A DNA stretch of 64,000 nt, taken from NCBI GenBank assembly GCA_910587065.1, contig CAJUMA010000002.1:138547-202546 (forward strand). The letters run 5' to 3'. Origin of the DNA: an uncultured Bacilli bacterium. Lineage in GTDB: Bacteria > Bacillota_I > Bacilli_A > RF39 > UBA660. Positions 51,857 through 59,301 of the stretch are shown here, piece by piece; position 1 is the stretch's first letter, and each line of letters begins with the position of its first letter. The position numbers and the translations under genes were made by a program. Under the pieces are notes generated by a model that was given only the letters and a program-made list of their open reading frames with translations, made no database searches and was not told where the DNA came from.

Positions 51857-52743
51857 ACATTTATATAGAAAAGTACATTGATTATCTAAGGATTCAAAGA
51901 AACTACTCCAACAACACGGAAATCAATTATATTATAGATTTAGAAGATTATGAAACTTACATTAATAAAAAGAAGATTAAGTTTGATGAAATAACATATA
52001 AAGAAATAAGTATTTATACAAAGTATTTAAAAGATGAAAAGAACTTTGAGTCATCCAGTATAAATAGACATCTTTCATCTTTAAGAAGTTTTTATAATTT
52101 TCTTTTAAATAAAGAAGTAATAAAAAGTAATCCCTTTAAATTAATTAATGGCCCTAAAAAGCCAATAAAACTACCGAATTATATGAAATATTCAGAATTT
52201 GAGGCATTGATTGCTGCTTGTGATGATACAGATTTAGGTATTAGGAATATTGCCTTGTTAGAATTATTATTAGCAACAGGAGCTCGTATTGGAGAATTAA
52301 TTAAAATAAAGGTAAATAAAATAGATTTTAATAATAAGGAAATAAAAGTACTAGGTAAAGGCAATAAAGAACGAATTTGCTATTTTAATGACCATGCAGC
52401 AGCTTCTCTTAAACGTTACATAAATGAAAGTAGACCAGTTCTTTTAAAAAATAAATCTAGTGAGTTCTTATTCATAAATCACATTGGTAATCCCTTAACA
52501 GATAGAGGAGTAAGATCAATTATTGATAATATAATAAAAAAAAGCTCATTAAACACCAAAATTACTCCTCATACATTTAGACATACTTTTGCAACAATGT
52601 TACTTAATGAGGGATGTGATTTAAAAAGTGTTCAAGAACTTTTAGGACACGTTAACTTAAGTACTACAAGTATTTATACTCATGTGACAAATGATCGCAT
52701 AAAAGATATTTATTTACATACTCACCCACGAAGTAAAAAATGA
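51853..52743 (+). CDS. Tyrosine recombinase XerC/XerD-like
   Basis: 296 residues from ATG 51853 (MNIYIEKYIDYLRIQRNYSN); ATG 51844 is also possible. A SAM-like N-terminal domain (ends about residue 90) precedes the catalytic domain: Arg in LLATGARIGELI, Lys in VLGKGNKERIC, HTFRHTFATMLL (His, Arg), GHVNLSTTSIYTH (His and nucleophile Tyr). Length and lack of extra domains fit chromosome-dimer resolvases rather than phage integrases, so XerC is the best guess. It ends with TGA and its 3' end overlaps the convergent GerM-like gene by 22 bases. Confidence 0.85.
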   Translation: MNIYIEKYIDYLRIQRNYSNNTEINYIIDLEDYETYINKKKIKFDEITYKEISIYTKYLKDEKNFESSSINRHLSSLRSFYNFLLNKEVIKSNPFKLINGPKKPIKLPNYMKYSEFEALIAACDDTDLGIRNIALLELLLATGARIGELIKIKVNKIDFNNKEIKVLGKGNKERICYFNDHAAASLKRYINESRPVLLKNKSSEFLFINHIGNPLTDRGVRSIIDNIIKKSSLNTKITPHTFRHTFATMLLNEGCDLKSVQELLGHVNLSTTSIYTHVTNDRIKDIYLHTHPRSKK

Positions 52744-53651
52744 GTATCAATAATACTATCGTCAACGTAGTACATTACAGAATCAAGAGAGTCATAAGAA
52801 TCTCTTACAGAAAGATTAATTGAATAGACAACTTCTTCAATGATATTTTTGCTTTCGATATCACCAAATATATTTCTATCAAAATTAAGTAAAAGTGACT
52901 TATCAAGCATTTCATAATTAATAAGCTTTGTTTCTGAATTTATATAATTAACGATATTGGAATTATATGTGTTTGAACTTTCCAGTTCATCAATTATAAT
53001 TTCAATTTTTTCTTTTTCCGAATTAGTATACTTTGTAACTGGAATATAATATTTAAAATCATTACTCATAGCAGGAAAATAAATTGTTGTTGAAGTAATG
53101 TCATGTGGAGTATCTAAATCATAGATTTTATTAATTTTAAAAGTTCGATCTATAATTGATGGGACTTTTTTTAAAGAATGGGGAAGTTTTTGCAAAAGTA
53201 CATGATTCACTTTGATTGTAACTGAATTAATTGTATCAAGTTCAGTTAAACTATATACAATTGCTTCAACTACTTTTTCTTCCATATTTTCAGAAACATC
53301 TAAAAAATTTTTGGAAAAGTCAAGAGCAACATTGTCTCCATTTATTTCAACACTAAGAAGCTTTGTGTTTTCTGGTATTAAGGGACTAAATCCTTCACGA
53401 ACATTTTGTTTATCTGTCTTTATTGTTAATATGTCTATAATCTCTCTAACAATACTTTCATTATCTTTTGCCTCATAAGTGACATCTAATCGTGATAAGT
53501 AGTTATTGCTATCAAGCATATAAATAATACCTTTATTTAATGATGTATTACCAATTGTTTCTTTTTCAACTGGATAGATACGTAAAATCTCGATAATTAA
53601 TAAACAAAGTAGGACAATACTAAAATTTCTAATTATTTTACTTTTAAGCAT
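52722..53651 (-). CDS. gerM: GerM-like spore germination protein (two GerMN domains)
   Basis: 309 residues. A signal or anchor helix (NFSIVLLCLLIIEILRIY) is followed by two GerMN-like domains: about residues 80-170 (LSVEINGDNVALDFSKNFLD, VEAIVYSLTELDTINSVTI) and about 190-300 (INYEMLDKSLLLNFDRNIFG, IIEEVVYSINLSVRDSYDS). GerM is needed for sporulation and germination in Bacillus, and there gerM lies close to gerE, as here. ATG 53651 with GAGGTG upstream is used. The 3' end overlaps xerC by 22 bases. Confidence 0.8.
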   Translation of the reverse strand: MLKSKIIRNFSIVLLCLLIIEILRIYPVEKETIGNTSLNKGIIYMLDSNNYLSRLDVTYEAKDNESIVREIIDILTIKTDKQNVREGFSPLIPENTKLLSVEINGDNVALDFSKNFLDVSENMEEKVVEAIVYSLTELDTINSVTIKVNHVLLQKLPHSLKKVPSIIDRTFKINKIYDLDTPHDITSTTIYFPAMSNDFKYYIPVTKYTNSEKEKIEIIIDELESSNTYNSNIVNYINSETKLINYEMLDKSLLLNFDRNIFGDIESKNIIEEVVYSINLSVRDSYDSLDSVMYYVDDSIIDTHFLLRG

Positions 53652-53683
53652 AAAGCACCTCAATTAAATATATGCATAAAACG

Positions 53684-53710
53684 AAAAAATAAGCCATTAT
53701 TGGCTTATTT
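53684..53710 (-). terminator. Terminator after the gerE-like gene
   Basis: On the minus strand AAATAAGCCA pairs with TGGCTTATTT (53687-53696 with 53701-53710) and is followed by TTTTTTCG. It separates the gerE-like gene from the gerM-like gene. Confidence 0.7.
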
Positions 53711-53911
53711 TATTTCTAATTCTCCCATTTTTATTAATTCAATAATGGCTTGATATCTGGTTTTAACCTCTAATTTTTGCATTACATTAGAAATATGATT
53801 TCTAACTGTTTTATCACTTATAAAAAAGTACTCTGCAATCTCTTTACTATTTTTTCCTTTAATGAGTTCATCAAATATTTCTTTTTCACGTGGTGTTAGT
53901 ATTTGATTCAT
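53705..53911 (-). CDS. gerE: GerE-like LuxR-type HTH regulator (68 aa)
   Basis: 68 residues, a single LuxR/GerE helix-turn-helix: LTPREKEIFDELIKGKNSKE, then IAEYFFISDKTVRNHISNVMQKL and YQAIIELIKMGEL. A free-standing domain of this length is the size of GerE, the last mother-cell regulator of sporulation. The neighbourhood of GerM-like and SpoIIIAH-like genes supports that. RBS GAGGG lies upstream of ATG. A sequence CATATTATA (minus strand, 53952-53944) fits a sigma-K -10 (CATAnnnTA), but this is weak evidence in AT-rich DNA. Confidence 0.8.
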   Translation of the reverse strand: MNQILTPREKEIFDELIKGKNSKEIAEYFFISDKTVRNHISNVMQKLEVKTRYQAIIELIKMGELEIK

Positions 53912-53971
53912 ATAATACCCTCACTTTCATAATATACCTACTATATAATATGAAAGAACTTTGTGTATTGT

Positions 53972-54469
53972 TTATTCAAACTTAACTGTAACATAATAAG
54001 ATGCATCAGTTGTAGCGTTTATAAAGGAAATAATATCATTTGCAACAGTAACTGACTTTTCTTTATTTGCTATAACAACTTTTAAATTTTTATCATTAAT
54101 TGAAATAAATGAGTTTATTTTAAAGTTATCATTAACACTTTTTTCAAGTTTTTCTTCTAATGATTTATTAGAATTTAGAAACTTAATTTGTTCATAAGCA
54201 TCATTTTTCTCTTGTAATGACTTATTCGAATCTAAAAGAATCTCTTGCAATGTTTGAATCGTTGCCGCATCTTCTTCATCTTTATTAATCCTCATCGCTG
54301 TTAAAGCTTCACTTTCCGTTATTTTTACATCGGCTTCTTTATATTCTTCATTTTTGTTAGTTGAGAAGACAGAAGTAGTTGCGGGGCCTGGAATAGCAAC
54401 ATAATATACCGCAAGTACAAGAATAATGCATGACAAGGTTAAGAACCACAATTTTGATTTATTTATCAT
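53972..54469 (-). CDS. spoIIIAH: SpoIIIAH-like stage III sporulation protein
   Basis: 165 residues. A short N-terminal tail, one membrane helix (LWFLTLSCIILVLAVYYVAI), a helical acidic linker (DEEDAATIQTLQEILLDSNK) and a C-terminal YscJ/FliF-like ring-building domain (FKINSFISINDKNLKVVIAN, then VTVANDIISFINATTDASYY). SpoIIIAH forms the channel with SpoIIQ between mother cell and forespore. Here the gene is not in a spoIIIA operon, at least within the window. ATG 54469 with GGAGG upstream is chosen. Confidence 0.75.
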   Translation of the reverse strand: MINKSKLWFLTLSCIILVLAVYYVAIPGPATTSVFSTNKNEEYKEADVKITESEALTAMRINKDEEDAATIQTLQEILLDSNKSLQEKNDAYEQIKFLNSNKSLEEKLEKSVNDNFKINSFISINDKNLKVVIANKEKSVTVANDIISFINATTDASYYVTVKFE

Positions 54470-54736
54470 TATATTTTCCTCCATTACTGTTAAATAATAT
54501 GAAAGAATTACTAATTTATACTAAATAAATAAGAATAAAAATTTAGCAATTTTTAAAATTAATCTAAACATGTCTAATTCCTTCCTAAATCTCTGCCTCT
54601 ATTATTCTTATTACCTAAGAAGTTCCAATTTACTTTTAAATCTCGATAATAAAAAAAATTTTAATAAATTTCAATAAAACAAAAGTAAAAAAGAAATTCA
54701 AAGGTAATAAGTAAAGTGAAGGGAGGAAAAGAATTA

Positions 54737-56746
54737 ATGAAAAAACCAGTAGTGTTGCAAGAAGAAATCAGTGACTGTGGTGCTGCTTGCCTTTTATCTA
54801 TTATCAGATATTATAAAGGCGATGCTAACTTAGAAACACTAAGAATGGAATCAAATACTACAAATAGAGGCGTGAGTGCCTATGACTTAATAAAGTGTGC
54901 AAGAAACAACGGTTTTAATGCAAAAGGTTATAAGGATAATAATTTATCTAATTATAATACTCCTTGTATTATCCATTTAAAAATAAATCAATCTCTGACT
55001 CATTTTGTTGTACTTTATGAAATAGGCGAAAATAAATATACTATAATGGATCCTGCAAAAGGTCTTGTAAGTATAAAAAAGGAGACACTAAACTCAATGC
55101 TAACCGGCTATTTGATTGCACTTGACCCATTAAACAGTTTACCTAAAAGAAAAAATGACAATATCATAAAAAAAGAAGTAATAAAAGAATTTAAACTTCA
55201 AAAAGCTCACATGTTGAAAATATTGTTGTTCGATCTAATATTTATATTTTTAAGTATTATTTTTAGTTTTTATATAAAAATATATAATTATCCTAGTTTT
55301 ATAATATTATTGACCATTCTCTTTTCGCTAATAAGCGTACTTATTGAAATATTACCATACTTCATATATAAAACTATTTATAATCTCAAGAATAAAATTG
55401 ATTTAAACTTAACAAACTACTTTTTTAATCACATTCTTCACCTTCCTTTAAAATATTTACATTTAAAAGATCCTGGAGAAATAGTTAAAAGGGCAAATGA
55501 AGTAAGTGTTATAAACGAGATTGTTTTAAATACACTTATTTCTGTTGTAATTGATAGTCTCATTGTCGCATGTACTTTAGTAATAATTATGATTTATTCT
55601 AAAGTGACCCTATTAATGCTTCTTTTAAGTCTTGTTTTGTTAAGTGTTATTTCATTATTTACTGTAAAAAGGTTAAGAACAAAATCAACTTCGGCAATAG
55701 ATGCAGGAACTGATTATAACAATACTTTGATTGACAGTATTTATGGCTTAACTAGTATAAAACATTCAAGAAGTGAAGCATACTTAGAGGAGAAATTAAA
55801 AACAAAATTAAAGAGCAAGCAAAGGGAAGAAAAAAACTATAATTATTATTTAAAGAGATATGATGCTTTTAAATCATCAATATTTTCTTTAATTCGTATA
55901 ATTATAAATATGTATTTAATAAGTAGAATATATAAAAATGATTTTTCTTTTGAAAATCTAATAATACTAGATACTTTAGTAGAAATTACTATTAACTCTT
56001 CTACAAATACAATTTCATCTTTAATGGAATTAATATTTGTTAAGAATTTACTCTTTAAAGCCAATGATTTTTACAATATATCTACCACATGTGATAAGAA
56101 AAAGAAAAAATTCTTGAGTGGCGATATAATTTTTAAAAATATTAATTATACATATAATACTGACCATCCTTTAATCAAAAATTTTACTACAACAATAAAA
56201 AGGGGAGAAAAAGTAATTATCAGAGGTGAAAGTGGAACGGGTAAATCTACTATATGCAAAATGTTATATCAAGAGATAAATAATTATGAAGGTACAATTT
56301 CTATTAATGGAAGAAACATTTTAGAAATCGATCAATCAAACTATTTAAAAAATATAATATATTCTTCCCAAACTGAAAGAATTTTTAGTGCAACCATTAA
56401 AGAAAACATTGTTTTAGGAAAAGATATAGAATCTTCTAAACTAGATAAAGTAATTGAAATATGTGAATTAAACCGTATTTTAAATAAAAGAGTATTTGGA
56501 CTTGATTCTATACTCTTTAGTGGCGGAGAAGATCTTTCTGGAGGAGAAAGACAGCTAATTATTCTTGCTCGAGCTTTAGTTTCGGATTTTGAAATATTAA
56601 TACTTGATGAGACCTTATCAGAAGTAAATGATGAAGTTGAAGATAAAATTCTAAATAATATATTTACTTATTTCAAAGATAAAACAATTATCTATGTTAC
56701 TCATAAAAATAATAAAAACTATTTCAATAGAACTATAAATGTATAG
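54737..56746 (+). CDS. Bacteriocin ABC exporter with C39 peptidase domain
   Basis: 669 residues. The C39 peptidase (1-135) has LQEEISDCGAACLLS (catalytic Cys14, oxyanion Gln8), LTHFVVLYEI (His) and YTIMDPAKG (Asp), so it should cut double-glycine leaders. About six membrane helices (about 155-420) follow, then the ATPase: Walker A GESGTGKST, signature DLSGGERQL, Walker B ILILDETLSEV. The exporter would process and export the two peptides encoded directly downstream. ATG 54737 with GGGAGG upstream. No accessory HlyD-like gene is next to it. Confidence 0.9.
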   Translation: MKKPVVLQEEISDCGAACLLSIIRYYKGDANLETLRMESNTTNRGVSAYDLIKCARNNGFNAKGYKDNNLSNYNTPCIIHLKINQSLTHFVVLYEIGENKYTIMDPAKGLVSIKKETLNSMLTGYLIALDPLNSLPKRKNDNIIKKEVIKEFKLQKAHMLKILLFDLIFIFLSIIFSFYIKIYNYPSFIILLTILFSLISVLIEILPYFIYKTIYNLKNKIDLNLTNYFFNHILHLPLKYLHLKDPGEIVKRANEVSVINEIVLNTLISVVIDSLIVACTLVIIMIYSKVTLLMLLLSLVLLSVISLFTVKRLRTKSTSAIDAGTDYNNTLIDSIYGLTSIKHSRSEAYLEEKLKTKLKSKQREEKNYNYYLKRYDAFKSSIFSLIRIIINMYLISRIYKNDFSFENLIILDTLVEITINSSTNTISSLMELIFVKNLLFKANDFYNISTTCDKKKKKFLSGDIIFKNINYTYNTDHPLIKNFTTTIKRGEKVIIRGESGTGKSTICKMLYQEINNYEGTISINGRNILEIDQSNYLKNIIYSSQTERIFSATIKENIVLGKDIESSKLDKVIEICELNRILNKRVFGLDSILFSGGEDLSGGERQLIILARALVSDFEILILDETLSEVNDEVEDKILNNIFTYFKDKTIIYVTHKNNKNYFNRTINV

Positions 56747-56758
56747 AAAGGAATAAAT

Positions 56759-56896
56759 ATGGAACTACAAAACGAAGAACTAACAAATGTCGTTGGTGGC
56801 GGAATTAAATTTGGTATAGCAGCAATTGTAGGTGGTATAATTACTTTCGTAATTGGAGTAATTGACGGATACCTTAGACCATTATCATGTAATTAA
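56759..56896 (+). CDS. Double-glycine leader bacteriocin peptide 1 (45 aa)
   Basis: MELQNEELTNVVGG is a double-glycine leader (Leu and Val at the usual hydrophobic positions before GG). The predicted mature peptide has 31 residues: hydrophobic, Gly/Ile-rich, starting GIKFGIAAIVGG (a GxxxG motif) and ending PLSCN with a single Cys. The gene starts 13 bases after the exporter stop with AAAGGA as RBS. Its stop overlaps the start of the second peptide (TAATG), so both are made together. It is too short for the usual ORF thresholds. It resembles one partner of a class IIb two-peptide bacteriocin. No specific homologue recognised. Confidence 0.85.
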   Translation: MELQNEELTNVVGGGIKFGIAAIVGGIITFVIGVIDGYLRPLSCN

Positions 56897-57054
56897 TGAC
56901 TATAAAAGATAAAGAATTAGAAGAAATTATTGGTGGTGGAATTTCTGGTACACTTATAAATTCCGTTGTTAAAGCAGCTACATTCATCCTAGAATTAGGT
57001 AGAGCTGTCGGAACAGCCATCAGAAGTGCAAGAACAGGCATAAAATGTAGATAA
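56896..57054 (+). CDS. Double-glycine leader bacteriocin peptide 2 (52 aa)
   Basis: Leader MTIKDKELEEIIGG, then a 38-residue mature peptide. The N-terminal half is hydrophobic and amphipathic (GISGTLINSVVKAATFILEL), the C-terminal half cationic with a GxxxG motif (GRAVG) and the end RTGIKCR, again with one Cys. Leader and Cys position match peptide 1, but mature sequences are different, as in two-component bacteriocins. One Cys each could allow a disulphide between the two peptides. The start codon overlaps the stop of peptide 1. Confidence 0.85.
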   Translation: MTIKDKELEEIIGGGISGTLINSVVKAATFILELGRAVGTAIRSARTGIKCR

Positions 57055-57066
57055 AAAAGAGAAATA

Positions 57067-57084
57067 GGCTTACTAAGCCCTTTT
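57067..57084 (+). terminator. Terminator after the bacteriocin peptides
   Basis: GGCTT (57067-57071) pairs with AAGCC (57075-57079), then CTTTT. It is short, and a stronger hairpin follows at 57106. Confidence 0.5.
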
Positions 57085-57105
57085 CTTTCAAGAAAAATTA
57101 TGAAA

Positions 57106-57141
57106 AAACCTAGTTAGTGATATAACTAGGTTTCTTTTTTT
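57106..57141 (+). terminator. Strong intrinsic terminator
   Basis: AAACCTAGTTA (57106-57116) pairs perfectly with TAACTAGGTTT (57123-57133), loop GTGATA, then C and seven T. Confidence 0.9.
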
Positions 57142-57149
57142 AATAAATA

Positions 57150-57158
57150 TGCTATAAT
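57150..57158 (+). promoter_or_regulatory. Extended -10 promoter element (TGCTATAAT)
   Basis: TG-C-TATAAT directly after the strong terminator, 90 bases before the possible immunity gene, which therefore has its own promoter. Confidence 0.6.
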
Positions 57159-57247
57159 TTACTTGTAAATATGCAAATTTGCAACATCAAAACTTTGCAG
57201 TTATAAGATTATAGTTTTATAGTAAACTAAATTATGAGGTGGATAAT

Positions 57248-57547
57248 TTGAAAAATCTCGATTTAAATTATTTAAAAAAACAATCAAAAAATTTTTATAA
57301 GGACTCATATAAAGAAATAATATATTTCTATGACAATAAAATTGATGACTATAATATTGGGGCAATTTTAAATTATATAACAGAAAAAAATATGTATGAA
57401 GTATTTTGCTTTATTGAGAATTATAACATACTTGCATCAGGGCTAAAAAATAGATTAATAAAAAATAAGGCATTAGCAATTTTATATTTTAACTATTTGC
57501 AATTTTGTTTAGAAAAACGAGGATTAAAGTTTTTTTTTAAAATCTAA
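57248..57547 (+). CDS. Small helical protein, candidate bacteriocin immunity protein
   Basis: 99 residues from TTG 57248, which has GAGGTG 6 bases upstream; GTG 57239 is also in frame. The sequence is helical and rich in Asn, Lys and aromatic residues (NLDLNYLKKQSKNFYKDSYK; NIGAILNYITEKNMYEVFCF). There is no signal peptide or long membrane helix, and a basic end LKFFFKI. Size and all-helical character are like EntA-type immunity proteins, and it follows the bacteriocin genes with its own promoter. That function is inferred from position only. No family recognised. Confidence 0.5.
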   Translation: MKNLDLNYLKKQSKNFYKDSYKEIIYFYDNKIDDYNIGAILNYITEKNMYEVFCFIENYNILASGLKNRLIKNKALAILYFNYLQFCLEKRGLKFFFKI

Positions 57548-57611
57548 GGATAAGAATTGTTCCATAAAATGTTACCATAATAGGTACATAAAATTTCCAA
57601 TTTTTAGGGTA

Positions 57612-57639
57612 TTTACAAATCATTTGTATGCTGTATAAT
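57612..57639 (+). promoter_or_regulatory. Promoter directly before a terminator hairpin
   Basis: TTTACA (57612-57617), 16 bp, TATAAT (57634-57639). The start site would be about 57646, exactly where the hairpin at 57646-57684 begins. Confidence 0.6.
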
Positions 57640-57645
57640 GTAGTA

Positions 57646-57684
57646 AAATGAATTAATTCGCTCAAGAGTTAGTTCATTTTTTTA
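57646..57684 (+). terminator. Hairpin with T run immediately after the promoter
   Basis: AAATGAA (57646-57652) pairs with TTCATTT (57673-57679), with a further short GCTC/GAGT helix inside, followed by TTTTT. It would make a very short transcript or act as a constitutive attenuator for the gene cluster downstream. Confidence 0.55.
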
Positions 57685-57755
57685 TTGGTTTTGAGGTGAT
57701 GCAACATGATTGTGATAAAATAGCAAATTAATAAACTAAATAAGGAACTGATACT

Positions 57756-58067
57756 ATGAAATATATAAAAATAAAAGCTACCAAATACTATAGTAATCAA
57801 AATAAAATTACTTTATCTATTACTAATGAAACAAAAACTCACAGTTTTAATTTAATTATAAATATAAATTACCCATTAGAAATAATTAATGGAATAAGTG
57901 ATGAAATAATAATACCAGTTCATAATAATGGTTTAATTAGTATTGCCTATATAAAAAGAAAAATTTTTAAAGAAGAAACAGGAAAAGAAGAAATAATAAA
58001 AGAATATTTGGATACACCAAATATTTTTTTATTTAAAGGGGTTAATTATCTAAAAATTATTTTATAA
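57756..58067 (+). CDS. Unknown small protein heading the tail-collar/RHS locus
   Basis: 103 residues, probably beta-rich (MKYIKIKATKYYSNQNKITL; INYPLEIINGISDEIIIPVH). No signal peptide. Not recognised. It is 13 bases before the first tail-collar gene, so it belongs to that transcript. RBS AAGGAA precedes ATG. Confidence 0.6.
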   Translation: MKYIKIKATKYYSNQNKITLSITNETKTHSFNLIININYPLEIINGISDEIIIPVHNNGLISIAYIKRKIFKEETGKEEIIKEYLDTPNIFLFKGVNYLKIIL

Positions 58068-58080
58068 AAAGGAGAAAGAA

Positions 58081-58704
58081 ATGAATACAAATAATGACTT
58101 TTATAAAAATTGTTTTACTGAAATAGAAGAAGGAAAAGTAAACTCTAAATTCAATAAAACAACAATGAAATGTTTTGATTCAGAAGATAATAAATTCAGT
58201 ATGGATTGTGAAGGAAATCTAGTAGTTAATTCTATAATTACTAGAGAAACAAACAACCTAGAAACAAACTTTGAAGCAATCTATCCAATCGGTTCAGTTT
58301 ATATATCTGTAAACGACATAAATCCAAGTACGTTATTTGGTGGAACTTGGGAACAAATAACAGGAAGATTCCTTCTTGGGTGTGGTGCAAACGAATCGAA
58401 TACAACTCCTTATTGGGGAGACTGTGATGCGGCTTCTCTCAATTGTCCGTTATGTGAAACAGGTGGAGAAATAAAACATACTTTAACGATTGCAGAACTT
58501 CCACAACATAATCATCAACTATTTAAAAATGTTCCATACGGTATGCCGTATAATGATACTTCTGGAGTCTCCCTTGGTGGGACTGGGAAAATAAATTATG
58601 GTGAAAGTTATAGCCCTTTTTCTGTAGGAATTACAGGTGGAGGAAATTCGCACAATAATATGCCTCCTTACTTAGCTGTTTCCATATGGAAAAGAGTGGC
58701 TTAG
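58081..58704 (+). CDS. Phage tail-collar-like protein 1
   Basis: 207 residues. The N-terminal 60 residues (CFTEIEEGKVNSKFNKTTMK; NKFSMDCEGNLVVNSIITRE) are shared with the next gene. The rest is a tail-fibre/baseplate tip module: YPIGSVYISVNDINPSTLFG followed by GTWEQITGRFLLG, then GGEIKHTLTIAELPQHNHQ, then GGNSHNNMPPYLAVSIWKRV. This is the common C-terminal receptor or collar domain of Firmicutes phage tail proteins, including the HxH-type metal-site histidines. Several Cys residues (LNCPLCETGG) are unusual. RBS AAAAGGAG. It is not next to other phage genes. Confidence 0.85.
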   Translation: MNTNNDFYKNCFTEIEEGKVNSKFNKTTMKCFDSEDNKFSMDCEGNLVVNSIITRETNNLETNFEAIYPIGSVYISVNDINPSTLFGGTWEQITGRFLLGCGANESNTTPYWGDCDAASLNCPLCETGGEIKHTLTIAELPQHNHQLFKNVPYGMPYNDTSGVSLGGTGKINYGESYSPFSVGITGGGNSHNNMPPYLAVSIWKRVA

Positions 58705-58719
58705 AAAGGAAAAATAAAA

Positions 58720-59289
58720 ATGAATAATGAAAAATATAAAGATTGTTTTACAGAAATAGAAGAGGGAAAAATAAACGCTGATTTTAATAATGCAACGGTT
58801 AGTTGCATAAGTTCAAAAAATAATAAATTCAGTATGGATAGTGAAGGTAACCTAGTGGTTAATTCCATAATTACTAAAGAGCCAAATAATCTAGTAACAG
58901 ATTTTGATGCAATCTATCCAATTGGTTCAATCTATATGTCTGTAACTAATACAAATCCAGAAATCTTATTTGGGGGCTCATGGGAGTCGATAAATGGAAG
59001 ATTTTTACTATCATCAGGAACTAGTAGCGATGGGAATAACTATGAAATTGGAACAACAGGTGGAGAAGTAAATCATAATTTAACAATTAACGAAATGCCC
59101 AATCATAATCACACTTATGACATTGAAAATATTGTTACAAGTATTGGTAATGGTGGAGCTTGGAGTCCATGTATAAAAGGGACGGGTAACCCTGCGCTTA
59201 ACCAAAACACTAGTGATGTAGGAAAATCGCAGCCACATAATAATATGCCACCATATTTAGTTGTTAATATATGGAAGCGAGTTGCATAG
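58720..59289 (+). CDS. Phage tail-collar-like protein 2
   Basis: 189 residues, paralogue of the gene before it. Shared N-terminus (CFTEIEEGKINADFNNATVS; NKFSMDSEGNLVVNSIITKE), then YPIGSIYMSVTNTNPEILFG, GGSWESINGRFLLSSG, GGEVNHNLTINEMPNHNHTY and PHNNMPPYLVVNIWKRVA. The variable region differs and lacks the Cys cluster of protein 1. A tandem duplication followed by change in the exposed loop suggests two binding specificities. RBS AGAAAGGAAA. Confidence 0.85.
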   Translation: MNNEKYKDCFTEIEEGKINADFNNATVSCISSKNNKFSMDSEGNLVVNSIITKEPNNLVTDFDAIYPIGSIYMSVTNTNPEILFGGSWESINGRFLLSSGTSSDGNNYEIGTTGGEVNHNLTINEMPNHNHTYDIENIVTSIGNGGAWSPCIKGTGNPALNQNTSDVGKSQPHNNMPPYLVVNIWKRVA

Positions 59290-59301
59290 AAAGGAAATAA
59301 T

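Noticed and set aside
52738..52743. Mycoplasma-type genetic code (TGA = Trp), suggested by the AT-rich content
   Set aside because: TGA ends xerC, rnhB and the response regulator at the expected lengths, and tryptophans are TGG throughout.
51853..52743. Phage integrase belonging to a prophage with the tail-collar genes at 58081
   Set aside because: The recombinase is XerC-sized and lies among chromosomal and sporulation genes. No capsid, portal or terminase genes exist between it and the collar genes.
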